From contig NC_134137.1 in NCBI RefSeq assembly GCF_033958435.1, forward strand, positions 250,340,501 through 250,404,500: a stretch of 64,000 nucleotides of DNA, in the 5' to 3' direction. Source of the stretch: Carettochelys insculpta (Eukaryota; Chordata; Testudines; Carettochelyidae). The notes beneath the pieces are model-generated. The model saw only the letters and a program-made list of their open reading frames with translations, did no database searches and was not told the origin of the DNA. The translations under genes and the position numbers were made by a program. Positions 10,809 to 20,965 of the stretch are shown piece after piece (position 1 is the stretch's first letter; each line of letters opens with the position of its first letter).

Positions 10809-11658
10809 GGCTTACCTCTACACAAGAGAGTTTTTTGTCGATAAAACTCGCAGTGTCTCCACACTAGAAATTTGTTTTGTTGACAGTAACTGAGCAGTAC
10901 TTGGCACTTCTCTTTCTCCCACGAGGCAGAATATCTTTCTCCACAGAATCTGTCAACAAAAAAGCTGTGTAGATGCTCCAGGGGGCCCTCTGTCAACAGA
11001 TATGCCTTCCGAGTCACCAGGTGGCCCTGTCTGCTGTGCTTCTGGGCTGTGTCTACACGTGCCCCAAACTTCGAAATGGCCATGCAAATGGCCATTTCGA
11101 AGTTTACTAATGAAGCGCTGACATGCATATTCAGCGCTTCATTAGCATGCGGGCGGCAGCGGCGCTTCGAAATTGACGAGCCTTGCCGCCGCGCGGCGCG
11201 GCCAGACGGGGCTCCTTTTCGAAAGGACGCCACCTTCTTCGAAGTCCCCTTATTCCCATGAGCTCACGGGAATAAGGGGACTTCGAAGTAGGTGGCGTGC
11301 TTTCGAAAAGGAGCCCCGTCTGGACGCGCCGCGCAGCGGCAAGGCTCGTCAATTTCGAAGCGCCGCTGCCGCCCGCATGCTAATGAAGCGCTGAATATGC
11401 ATGTCAGCGCTTCATTAGTAAACTTCGAAATGGCCATTTGCATGGCCATTTCGAAGTTTGGGGCACGTGTAGACGTAGCCCTGGTCAGCTGTTCTGTTGA
11501 GAGCGTGGCTGGGCAGTCTGCCCACTCTCTGTTGAGAGAGCAGATCGGCAGAGTGATCTGCTTTCATGTGTGGCTGCTGTCTGTCACCAGTTTTGTTGAA
11601 AGATATCTTTCCATAGTTAAGTTCTGTCAACAAATCTCTGTCGTGTAGACATACCACC
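10809..11658. mobile_element. MITE split by a second MITE
   Basis: The left end TACCTCTACACAAGAGAG with TTGTCGATAAAAC is the inverted counterpart of the right end (GTTCTGTCAACAAATCTCTG, then TCGTGTAGACATACC at about 11645). The interior carries repeated TGTTGACAG/CTGTCAACA motifs on both sides of 11045-11480. That pattern shows that one element was opened by the later insertion. The target duplication of the outer element is unclear. Confidence 0.65.
11045..11480. mobile_element. Near-perfect 436-bp palindromic MITE nested in another
   Basis: The ends GGCTGTGTCTACACGTGCCC and GGGCACGTGTAGACGTAGCC are flanked by CTG at 11042-11044 and 11481-11483. Each arm is about 210 bp and runs through CTTCGAAATGGCCATG, AAGCGCTGA, a GC-rich stretch and TTCGAAAAGGAG. 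The turn-around is at about 11258-11270 (CATGAGCTCACG). Arm-to-arm mismatches are few and scattered. Four mirror-image open frames on both strands are a by-product of the palindrome. Low divergence and the nested position make it one of the youngest insertions here. Confidence 0.88.
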
Positions 11659-12145
11659 GCGTTAAGCATCTAGTCACCATTTAAACTTTTTAGTGAAAAC
11701 TGAAGCAAAATAGGTATTAAACTCTTCAGCCTTCTTGATGTCTGTTAACTCTTCTTCACCGTTAAGAAATGGGGCTGTGCTTTCCTTTGCATCTCATGCT
11801 CTTACTGTATTTTAGTTTCTTTTTCTATTGTTTTACGTTCCTTGCTAGATGTGACCCATTTTGTGCCTTAGGCTGTGATTTTTCAGCTTTCCTGCTTGTG
11901 CTGTTCTCGTCTACTCATCCTTGGCAATCTGTCCATATTTCCACTTTCTATAGGATTTCCCTTTTATCTTCAGGTCATCAAAGAGGTTTTGTGAGGAACA
12001 ATATTGGCCTCTTACTATTCTTCCTATCTTTCCTCCATAGTTTACTCTTGCACCTTTAATGTCCGTTGCGAATGAGCCAGTTCTCATTAACTCTCTGTTT
12101 TCCCTTTAGTTTTTCTTCCAATTGGACCTTACCTGGCAGTTCTCT

Positions 12146-12478
12146 GGCCATTTCTACACATGCCACTTTCTTTGAAAGTGACATGCTAATAAACGGCCCA
12201 AAAAATGCTAATAAGGAGCAGATGCAGATTCCCCACACCACCTTAGCATAAGGTCATGTGATTTGGCATCTGAAAGACATTCTTCCAGACTCCAAAATGC
12301 CATTGAGAAGCATGGCCCCCAAAAATTTTCAGGAAGAAGGGACCTCCAGAAGAAGGACTCCCAATCACATGACCTTATGCTAATGAGGTGCAGGGAATTT
12401 ACATCCTCACCTCATTAGCATATTTTCGGCCATTTATTAGCATGCCACTTTCAAAAAGTGGCATTTGTAGAAATGGCC
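12146..12478. mobile_element. Palindromic MITE, TSD TCT
   Basis: GGCCATTTCTACACATGCCA at the left is mirrored by TGGCATTTGTAGAAATGGCC at the right. TCT flanks both sides (12143-12145 and 12479-12481). The arms contain CACATGACCTTATGC/GCATAAGGTCATGTG, exactly inverted. It interrupts the ancient LINE remnant and has no coding capacity. Confidence 0.85.
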
Positions 12479-12610
12479 TCTGATATCACACTATTGGTAT
12501 CCTCTCTGATAGCATATTGTTGTTATATCCTAGGAGGGAAGATTGACACACATCTAGACCTATAATGTACAAGTGCCATAGGTCATTTCCATTCAGGGAC
12601 CTGGCATCCA

Positions 12611-13728
12611 TTGCTTTGCCTTTTGCTCTACTAACCTTTATTTAAATCGCTATTGATATAAGACATCTATAGCATGAATTGCGGTTTATTGAACAAAGGG
12701 CGTTCAATCAATCAAAGGTATCTCAGAGCCTGAAGTGTGGTACCTTCATAGTAGTTTCTTAAGTGTGCCATTTCATTAACTAGGGAAGTGGAAAACTGAC
12801 ATTTAATAAATGGTGTTATTTCTGAACGCCCTGTGCTAAAGTTAGCACCTGGAAGAAGCATTGGGAGAAACACTGACCTGGCAGGCGTGCATCCCAGAGA
12901 GAGAGAGAGAAGAGGAGTGGCAGGAGAAAGGCTGGTCATGATTTTGCTGTCTCTGTACTGGCCTCCATGGCAACCGTGTCTTCTTGGAAAGGCCAATCAT
13001 TCTGCCATTGCATAGGACCCTTGGGAAGAATTCTTCCTGTTGGTTAGAATTCCTCCTGGGATTCCTATGGCAAATTAGCCTCCCTGCGTGCCTTTGGCCT
13101 GACCCCTGCATAGGCTGGCCATAAAGACACAGCAGTTCTTGGCATAAATAGAAACAGGGCCTGTGTTGCCCAATTCAGTACCTTGAGGTCAGTGGGTATC
13201 TTTTGTTTACTTCTATGGGAATGATTTTAGTCTTGTGCCCTAACCCAGATTGCTGCTGGAATGAGTCATGCATAAGTCAGCCACTGTTTATTAGCTGGAA
13301 ATGATACCATTACTTGGTTTATATGTGCCTGTGTGGGGGGAATGATTTCACAAGAGACAAACCTCAAATGTACTTCTAATTCCGCTACACCACTTCTCTC
13401 TCCATCACCTATGCACGTCAGGGTCCATTGAAGCCAGTGGGAGTATTCTCATGAATAAAGCCTGCAGACTCGGGCTATTAGTGGGGTTGCCTGTGGGAGA
13501 ACAAATAAGGATTCTCTCCATCTCTCTGTCAGCTTAAGTGTATTGCTGTCAAAAAACTGTAATGTTGTGGCTTCCAAATTGATAGGGATGATAAATAATT
13601 ACAGCTGTAGAATGATGAAAGGCAAATTACTGCCACAGCCACTTTTTCTAATAAGCAGCGTCTCTCTTGCTGTGTGGGGAGCGATTTGTTGATGCTTCAG
13701 TTTACAAGACTCTTTGTTGTGGCTGTAG
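12611..13728. other. ITPR2 intron
   Basis: Intronic sequence with a short GAGA tract near 12897 and no recognisable exon. It ends with a pyrimidine-rich stretch and TAG at 13726-13728, the acceptor of the next exon. Confidence 0.6.
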
Positions 13729-13859
13729 GTGAGGAAGAAGAGGAGAATGGAATTGAGAGGACCTGTGACACTCTGCTAATGTGCATTGTTACTGTGTTAA
13801 ACCAAGGCCTGAGGAATGGCGGCGGTGTGGGAGACGTGCTAAGAAAGCCTTCCAAAGAC
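13729..13859 (+). CDS. ITPR2: ITPR2 exon: pore helix and selectivity filter
   Basis: This 131-bp exon follows GGCTGTAG and ends before GTAAGCC. After finishing a split glycine it encodes a five-glutamate run, then [44 protein letters not shown] is the IP3 receptor selectivity-filter signature, at the narrowest point of the calcium pore. The preceding [10 protein letters not shown] is the pore helix. The phrase [19 protein letters not shown] agrees with type 2. The acidic run continues the luminal loop and probably helps to concentrate cations. It ends in phase 0, joining directly to EPLFAARVV in the next exon. Confidence 0.97.
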
Positions 13860-15242
13860 GTAAGCCTCTGTCTCACAGAATGCAGAATGTTTTCTCGTGT
13901 GCCGTGTGAGCTCCGAAATCAACTTGTACGGGGTATAGGAAATATTTTTATCCAGCTGCCTCGCATGTCACACAGATGACTTATCCAATGTAATTTTAAC
14001 CTACCGGATGGGATGCTTAATGAGAAGAGCAAAAGCTCAGTGCCATGATTTTATGTGCTAGTTACCTTTCTGAAAAAGCTGGGGCATATTATTACCTTCC
14101 AAGCAGTGCTAGGAAGTATTGACAGATTGGATCAGTTTTCCATTACAGTAGAAATCAAATGCAAATCTTTGAACAGGGTTGATTGATGCATATATCTCAG
14201 GGCTCTCGGTTGGAGTATATCAGGTTTATGATTAGCTGAGATTTTAGTGTAGCATCTGCAATGGAATAGAGTCTATTATTGACTCATATCAGACAACATA
14301 CTCTGCTAACATTGAAGACAAAAGAGAATTTTAAATATGCCAAAAAACTTCCAAAAGTTAAAAAATCAAAGGGACTTGCTGGTTTAATGCAGTGTTTAAA
14401 ATGATAGTATTAAGAACTTCAGCAAAAGGACTTTTTAGTGCAGAATGCACAGTACGCGCAAAGACAAAACAGCAGCCCCGGGGTTGGTGCTCTGCACTGC
14501 AAAGCACAAGAATAAAAGTCACAAGTGTGATATCTCCCTTACCAAACAGCAAGGGACTACAAGCATGACTGCAGAGGCAGAGCACTCAGCTTTTGGGGGA
14601 AAACAGCTCCTGGTGCTAATGGTAGCTGAGAACCTGATATGTAGCTCAGTGGCAGCCTTTCTATTGACATCTGAGTGCTTTACCAAAGGCCTGTGATAGG
14701 TCACTATCATAGAACATTGACTACATTAAAGCACTTCACAAAGGAGCGAATCATCATTGCCATGTGATATGTGAGGCACAGATAGGTTACGTGACTTGCC
14801 CAAGTTCATCTAGCGGGGAACAGGACCCAGCTTTTATGACTTCTAGGCCTGAGCCTTGTGCTGCTTCACACTGCCGCCTGTCTGCCTTCATGGGCAAAGG
14901 GCCTTTATGATTCTCTTCAGAGTCCAACCGAGCAAGCAGACTTTTGCAACATGGAGTCACAAAGCTGCAAGGCAATGGGGTATGTTGGCAGCAATAGAGA
15001 ACTCTAGAAAAATCCAAGGAGGAAGATCTAAAAGCATATAAAGCCAAATCTTGCTTACACGGCTCACACGAGCAGCCCCTTGGCTTCAGGTGGATTGCTG
15101 ATGTGAGTGAGGCGTGCAGGGTTTGGCTAGAGATGTGCGTCCGTGTCTGCCTTTGCTGTAGCTAGGGTTCTGAACAGTACGTGGTGGTTTACTGTTTTGG
15201 TTGTGCGTATTTTTATTTCATACTCAACCCTTATTGTTTCAG
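13860..15242. other. ITPR2 intron
   Basis: Intronic sequence without coding features. A MIR-like segment lies at about 14720-14875 and is annotated separately. The intron ends in TTGTTTCAG at 15234-15242. Confidence 0.6.
14720..14875. repeat. MIR-type SINE fragment
   Basis: GAGGCACAGATAGGTTACGT, then GACTTGCCCAAGTTCATCTA and AGCAGGACCCAGC-like wording, match the conserved core and 3' part of MIR/CORE-SINEs shared by amniotes. The fragment is diverged, as expected for this old family. Confidence 0.65.
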
Positions 15243-15408
15243 GAACCCTTATTTGCTGCTCGAGTTGTTTATGATCTTCTATTTTATTTCATTGTCATAA
15301 TCATTGTTCTGAACCTCATCTTTGGAGTCATCATTGATACATTTGCTGACCTCAGGAGTGAAAAGCAGAAAAAAGAGGAAATCTTAAAGACAACCTGTTT
15401 TATTTGTG
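15243..15408 (+). CDS. ITPR2: ITPR2 exon: S6 gate helix and start of linker domain
   Basis: This 166-bp exon sits between TTTCAG and GTAGGTGC. It encodes [20 protein letters not shown], then [20 protein letters not shown] and [17 protein letters not shown]6 is the pore-lining helix; [12 protein letters not shown] is the almost invariant gate and cytosolic extension of IP3 receptors. CFIC supplies the two cysteines of the C2H2 zinc site that couples the cytosolic domains to the gate, and the histidines are in the next exon. Relative to my memory of the mammalian protein, one S6 phenylalanine is tyrosine (LLFYF). The exon ends in phase 1 within a glycine codon. Confidence 0.97.
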
Positions 15409-16070
15409 GTAGGTGCTATTGAGTTACTGTAGCATTTGGGGTGGACAGCAGAAGAACAAAATACTGCTCCATAAGAGCAAGTCTAAAAGGCAGTCATCGC
15501 TTAGAAAGTAACTCTGTAAAAACAACAGAATGGATTCTACATTTAATCCTGCCTGGCAACAAACAGAAGCAGTTCACAAGTCAAAAGATGACTTTTCTCA
15601 CAAATAGCTCTGGGTTCCACTGGGAATCTGAGAATCAAGCTGTATGCATCCCATTGTTTGCACCATCACCAATAAGGAAGGCTCTGCAGGGGAAGCACAG
15701 CTATTGATTTTGTTGAATAGCAAAGCAAGTAAAAATACAGTACACTCTTCTATAGTAGTACAGGCTCCACAACATTGTTTGTAGGTCAGCCCGTCCACTT
15801 GACAAGGATATGCAACTGTACAGACACACAGGAGCAGAGAACTGAAAAAAGAGATGTTCTTACATAGACCTTTTTTGGCCATGATTTGCCCATGTTTGTG
15901 CAGATCACTCCTCTCCAGTCTATGAAAGGACCCTATACCCAATGGAACATTCCACACGTACGAGAGGACCTTTAGTCTTTGCTAGGATGTCCATAGGAAA
16001 GCAGATTGCAGATGCTGTAACAGACAAAATAATCTCATGCATCCCTATACTGCTTGGTCATGAAACTCAG

Positions 16071-16341
16071 TCCTTGTCTACGCTACGTGGGGGATTTATT
16101 CTACAGCAATCTATCTCCTGTCTGATTTATCATGTCTACAGCAGACACAATAAATAACCTCCAAGCTTGCTCACATCAGTGCCACTACTCCACCAAAATG
16201 AGAAGGGTAGCTGGGATCGATGGGAGAGCAGCCCTCAGAGACCTTACCACACACAAGACACCATGAGGAATATGCTGACTTCAGCTATGCTATTTGCATA
16301 GCCGAAATACATTGACAGTGCTGGTAAAATATAGACAAGGC
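16071..16341. mobile_element. MITE with CCTTGTCTA ends
   Basis: TCCTTGTCTACGCTA at the left pairs with TATAGACAAGGC at the right. A CTCAG direct repeat flanks it (16066-16070 and 16342-16346), but a shorter 3-bp duplication cannot be excluded. The interior is non-coding. The ends are related to the GGCTGTGTCTAC elements. Confidence 0.6.
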
Positions 16342-16397
16342 CTCAGGCATTGTTTCTAATCTATTACACAAATGGATACAATGAACAGTTTTTCTAA

Positions 16398-16540
16398 TGA
16401 TCTGATCCTCAATCCTACAAAGATTCATGTATGTTTAAACTTTAAGCAGCTGACTAGTCCCCCTGAAGCTTCAGTAGGACTATTCACATGCTTACAATTA
16501 AGCATGTTTATAAATCTTTGCAAGAGCAGGGCCTGTGTCT
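16398..16540. repeat. Ancient palindromic repeat
   Basis: GATCCTCAATCCTACAAAGA near the left is inverted as TCTTTGCAAGAGCAGGGCC at the right. The interior has ACTTTAAGCAGC, AGTAGGACTATTCACATGC and AATTAAGCATG in mirrored order. Related copies lie at about 24310-24425 and 51220-51330. Its divergence suggests an old DNA-transposon-like family that I cannot name with confidence. Confidence 0.55.
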
Positions 16541-16584
16541 CAATGCTTTATGTTCACTTACTCAGCTCATATGTACAGTCTAGT

Positions 16585-16655
16585 TTTTGCAGGACCAGAG
16601 CCAAAGCTTGTAAAGCACTTACTATACTTCCAGCCAGAAGGCACTATAAAAGTGC
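16585..16655. repeat. MIR-type 3' fragment
   Basis: CTTGTAAAGCACTTACTATA and GGCACTATAAAAGTGCAAGA resemble the terminal part of MIR/CORE-SINEs (GTAAAGCGCTTTG...GGCGCTATA-AAGTGCAA). It is short and diverged. Confidence 0.45.
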
Positions 16656-16914
16656 AAGATATTTAATTATGTTGTTGTTAAGAGGAAATATCATGAAAGA
16701 ATAAATATGGGTCTGAAAGATTTTTGACAGAAATGCTTTTGTGTCTTGAGGGTGGTGGTGGGGGGGGTCTTGCATAGAAGTCACTGTTTGTAATTGCAGC
16801 TTTTAAATTCACATCACTTCTCTGACACTTTTGTTTTTCAAAGTTTATTTTTACACTGAAAACATGGATAAAAGTTGATTGGGTGGAATATGTTCTGTTT
16901 TGTGTCTTTTGCAG

Positions 16915-17075
16915 GACTTGAGCGGGACAAGTTTGACAATAAGACTGTTTCATTTGAAGAGCACATAAAATCAGAACACAACATGTGGCATTATTTGTAC
17001 TTTATTGTTCTAGTCAAAGTGAAAGACCCTACTGAATACACTGGTCCTGAAAGTTACGTGGCTCAGATGATTTTG
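16915..17075 (+). CDS. ITPR2: ITPR2 exon: zinc-binding linker domain
   Basis: This 161-bp exon begins after TTTTGCAG, completes the split glycine and encodes [53 protein letters not shown]. The two histidines in EEHIKSEH pair with the cysteines of CFIC in the previous exon to form the C2H2 zinc site of the linker domain, next to the S6 gate. [10 protein letters not shown] and VKDPTEYTG are type 2 wording; type 1 has KVKDSTEYTG. The donor is GTGAGTC and the phase is 0. The next exon lies 28.6 kb away, and the fit EKNLDWF after it supports the end chosen here. Confidence 0.97.
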
Positions 17076-18083
17076 GTGAGTCATGTACATGAGCTGTGTT
17101 TGGTGCAGCTGAAAGCTGTTCATTGCAGCTAAAGCAGGGATGTTTTTTTTCTTTAATAATAGGGATCAAAGCTTTCCACTGTTAAGACATTTTTACATGG
17201 TTGTGATGGACTGTGAGGAGAAAGGGGGGGAAAAAAAAAGGCCTGGTTTCCAAGCTAAAGACTACAGTCTTTCCATCCACTCTTATGCTCTGTAGATTCC
17301 CCTCTCTCATTAGCCAAACCAGTCAAAGAGCATGGATCAGAACAGCTGCTACTGCTCCTTTGTCCAGGACCACTGGGCTGCTGGCCAGCAAAATATCCCC
17401 TGCCGAGTACCAGAAAACAGGGTCAGCACTGAAAAGTAGCTCTTTTTCCTGCTCCTCCTTTGAGCTATTAGAAAGACTGAGAAGAGCTACCACGGTGATC
17501 AGAAAAGCTGGAGGATGTCTTTTGTGGTGGCAGCAACAGTTTAAGGGAGAGATTTGCTGAAGCCACTGCTGGTAGATGTGAATTACATTCCTACAGCCAC
17601 CTGGGAGCTTTGGGGATGTCATTTGAAGAAGAGATGACAGTGTTGTTGTGGCCACATTTCCCCAGGCGGTTTCCACTGGGGAAAGCAGATTCCACTTGTA
17701 GTTAGGTACCTAAAGCAGTCCCGCCAGAAGCAGTGGTTTGGGAGATGCACCAAAGTGTCAGAGTCTAGCATTCGCTTCCAGTTTTGGGGGATCAGTGATC
17801 TTTTTCACCCTCTTGAAGCTTCCCACTAGGATCTATGGTGGTAGAACTGGATTTATGAATATGACCAAAAATGGTATTTTTATAGCCTAGAAAAGGATGT
17901 ACACAAATGTGTTCCAGGCACTCTGTGCATTTTTCATTGTGTGTCATTTCTTCTGTGAGTTGTTTGTTGTTCATGAAGCCTTTAATTATGCACACTGTTT
18001 AATATCACAAGCTGGCGTGACGTGCTAGTTTTAGTCCACAGATCAGCAAAGCGCTTAGCATCTGTGTAACTTTAAGCACTTGA
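17076..18083. other. ITPR2 penultimate intron, 5' part
   Basis: Start of the 28.6-kb intron. Overlapping frames of about 115 codons on both strands at 17213-17676 match nothing I recognise. No repeat was identified before the CR1 at 18084. Confidence 0.5.
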
Positions 18084-20965
18084 AATAAGAACATAAGAAT
18101 GGCCATACTGGGTCAGACCAAAGGTCCATCCAGCCCAGCATCCCATCTGCCGACGGTGGCCAATGCCAGGTGCCCCAGAGAAGGAGAATAGAAGACAATG
18201 ATCAAGTGATTTATCTCCTGCCATCCATCTCCTGCCCTTGTTCTGAAGGCTAGGGCACCATACTTTATCCCTGGCTAATAGCCATTTATGGACCTAACCT
18301 GCAAAAATTTATCAAGCTCTTTTTTAAACCCTAATAGAGTCCTGGCCTTCACAGCCTCCTCGGGCAAGGAGTTCCACAGGTTGACTGTGCGCTGTGTGAA
18401 GAAAAATTTCCTTTTATTAGTTTTGAACCTACTACCCATCAATTTCATTTGGTGTCCCCTAGTTCTTGTATTATGGGAGAAGGTAAATAATTTTTCTATA
18501 TTCACTTTCTCCACACCATTCATGATTTTATATACCTCTATCATATTGCCCCTCAATCGCCTCTTTTCCAAACTGAAAAGTCCCAGTCTCTCTAGCCTCT
18601 CCCCATATGGGACCCGTTCCAAGCCCCTAATCATCTTAGTCGCCCTTTTCTGAACCTTTTCTAATGCCAATATATCTTTTTTGAGGTGAGGAGACCACAT
18701 CTGCACGCAGTACTCAAGATGTGGGCGTACCATAGTTTTATATAGGGGAAGTATGATATCTTTTGTCTTATTATTGATCCCTTTTTTAATAATTCCTAAC
18801 ATCCTATTTGCCTTACTAACTGCCGCTGCACACTGCGTGGATGTCTTCAGAGAACTATCCACTATAACTCCAAGATCCCTTTCCTGATCTGTCGTAGCTA
18901 AATTTGACCCCATCATGTAGTACGTGTAATTTGGGTTATTTTTTCCAACATGCATTACCTTACACTTACCCACATTAAATTTCATTTGCCATTTTGCTGC
19001 CCAATCACTCAGTTTGCTGAGATCTTTTTGTAGTTCTTCACAATCTGTTTTGGTTTTGACTGTCCTGAACAACTTGGTGTCATCTGCAAACTTTGCCACC
19101 TCACTGCTTACCTCATTTTCTAGATCATTGATGAACAAGTTGAACAGGATCGGTCCCAGGACTGACCCCTGGGGAACACCACTAGTTACCCTCCTCCATT
19201 GTGAAAATTTACCATTTATTCCCACCCTTTGTTTTCTGTCTTTTAACCAATTCCCGATCCATGAAAGGATCTTTCCTCCTATCCCATGACCACCTAATTT
19301 ACATAAAAGCCTTTGGTGTGGGACCGTGTCAAAGGCTTTCTGGAAATCTAGGTATATTATGTCCACTGGGTGCCCCTTGTCCGCATGTTTATTAACCCCT
19401 TCAAAGAATTCTAATAGATTAGTTAGACACGACTTCCCTCTGCAGAAACCATGCTGACTTTTGCCCAACAATTCGTGCTCTTCTACGTGCCTTGCAATTT
19501 TATTCTTTACTAGTGTTTCTACTAATTTGCCTGGTACTGATGTTAAACTTATCGGTCTATAATTGCCAGGGTCTCCTCTAGAGCCTTTTTTAAATATTGG
19601 CATTATATTGGCCGTCTTCCAGTCATTTGGTACCAAAGTGGATTTAAAGGATAGGTTACAAACCACTGTTAATAACTCCACAATTTCACATTTGAGTTCT
19701 TTCAGAACCCTTGGGTGAATACCGTCTGGTCCTGGAGACTTGTTACTATTCAGCTTATCAATTAACTCCAAAACCTCCTCTAATGTCACTTCAATCTGAG
19801 TGAGTTCCTCAGATTTGTCACCTAAAAAGGCTGGCTCAGATTTAGGAACCTCTGTAACATACTCAGCCGTGAAGACTGAAGCAAAGAAATCATTTAATCG
19901 CTCCGCAATGGCACTGTCTTCCTTGATCGCTCCTTTTATATCTTTATCGTCCAAGGGCCCCACTGCTTTTTTAGCAGGCTTCCTGCTTCTAATGTATTTA
20001 AAAAACATTTTACTATCGTTTTTTGAATTTTTGGCTAGCTGTTCCTCAAAATCTTTTTTGGCTTTTCTTATTACATTATGACACTTAATTTGGGAGTGTT
20101 TATGTTCCTTTCTATTTTCCTCTCTAGGATTTGACTTCCACTTTTTAAAAGCTGCCCTTTTCTCTCTCACTGCCTTTTTAACATGGCTGTTTAGCCATGG
20201 TGGTTCTTTGTTAGGTCTCTCACTGTGTTTTTTTATTTGGGGTATACATTTAAGTTGGGCCTCTAGTATGGTGTCTTTAAACAGTTTCCATGCAGCTTCC
20301 AGGGATTTTAGTTTAATTACTCTACCTTTTAGTTTCTGTTTAACTAGCTTCCTCATTTTAGTGTAATTCCCCTTTTTGAAATTAAATGCCAGAGTGTTTG
20401 AACGCTGCGGTGTTCTTCCCAACACAGGAATATTAAAAGTTATTATATTGTGGTCACTATTTCCAAGCGGTCCAGTAACAGTTACCTCTTGGACCAGATC
20501 CTGCGTTCCAGTCAAGACTAGATCGAGAATTGACTCTCCCCTTGTGGGTTCCTGTACTAGCTGCTCCAAGAAGCAGTCATTTAAGGCATCAAGAAATTTA
20601 ATCTCTGAATCCTGTCCTGAGGTGACATGCACCCAATCAATATGGGGATAATTGAAATCTCCTATTATTACTGTGTTTTTTATTTTGATAGCCTCTCTAA
20701 TCTCCCTTAACATTTCAGCATCACTATCACTGTCCTGGTTAGGTGGTCGGTAATATATTCCTAATGCCATATTCATATTAGAGGAATGAATTGTTATCCA
20801 TAATGATTCTATGGAACATTTTGATTCCTTTAGGATTTTTGCTTCATTTGATTCTATATTATCCTTCACATATAGTACCACTCCGCCACCCGCACGACCT
20901 GTTCTGTCTTTCCGATATAATTTATATCCCAGTATGATAGTGTCCCTCTCACATTTAAAGTAAAA
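18084..20965 (-). mobile_element. Young CR1 LINE, 5'-truncated
   Basis: The element is on the - strand. Its 3' end is at about 18084, where the + strand reads AAGAACATAAGAATGGCCAT, the complement of the usual CR1 3' terminus. A 3' UTR of about 190 bp separates this from the stop at 18275. The 5' boundary is near 20965, inside the endonuclease region, so ORF1 and the N-terminus of ORF2 are missing. CR1 copies commonly truncate like this and lack clear target duplications. The open frame across the whole element indicates recent insertion. Confidence 0.92.
18275..20964 (-). CDS. CR1 ORF2: endonuclease-reverse transcriptase, 5'-truncated
   Basis: At least 868 codons are uninterrupted, and the frame stays open about 27 more codons upstream through [16 protein letters not shown] to the edge of the element. 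The N-terminal part is the APE-type endonuclease, with [10 protein letters not shown] and SDHNIITFN motifs. The reverse transcriptase follows: [63 protein letters not shown] and the catalytic KFADDTKLF. The C-terminal region contains [14 protein letters not shown] and ends with [13 protein letters not shown]. These are the domains that nick target DNA and copy CR1 RNA. The missing first part of the endonuclease (about 80-100 residues by family length) makes activity unlikely although the rest is intact. It is antisense to ITPR2. Confidence 0.93.

Larger units (their letters stand above)
10440..12610 (-). pseudogene. Ancient CR1/L3-type LINE remnant, interrupted by MITEs
   Basis: On the - strand the sequence ending near 10440 reads as a degraded reverse transcriptase segment. 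It has LDF-KAFDTVP-type wording just before VSQAN, the conserved RT motif A neighbourhood. Related sequence resumes after the MITE pair, at about 11660-12145, with CTGAAGCAAAATAGGTATTA as a typical antisense L3/CR1 landmark. It continues after a further MITE to about 12610. Many stops are present. Clade assignment is by eye. Confidence 0.55.

Noticed and set aside
10685..11669. Several open frames of 60-180 codons, mirrored between strands
   Set aside because: They arise from the palindromic MITE. The same peptide wording appears on both strands because the arms are inverted copies.
17213..17676. Overlapping frames of about 115 codons on both strands in the intron
   Set aside because: No homology that I recognise, no splice context joining ITPR2, and the length is within chance expectation.
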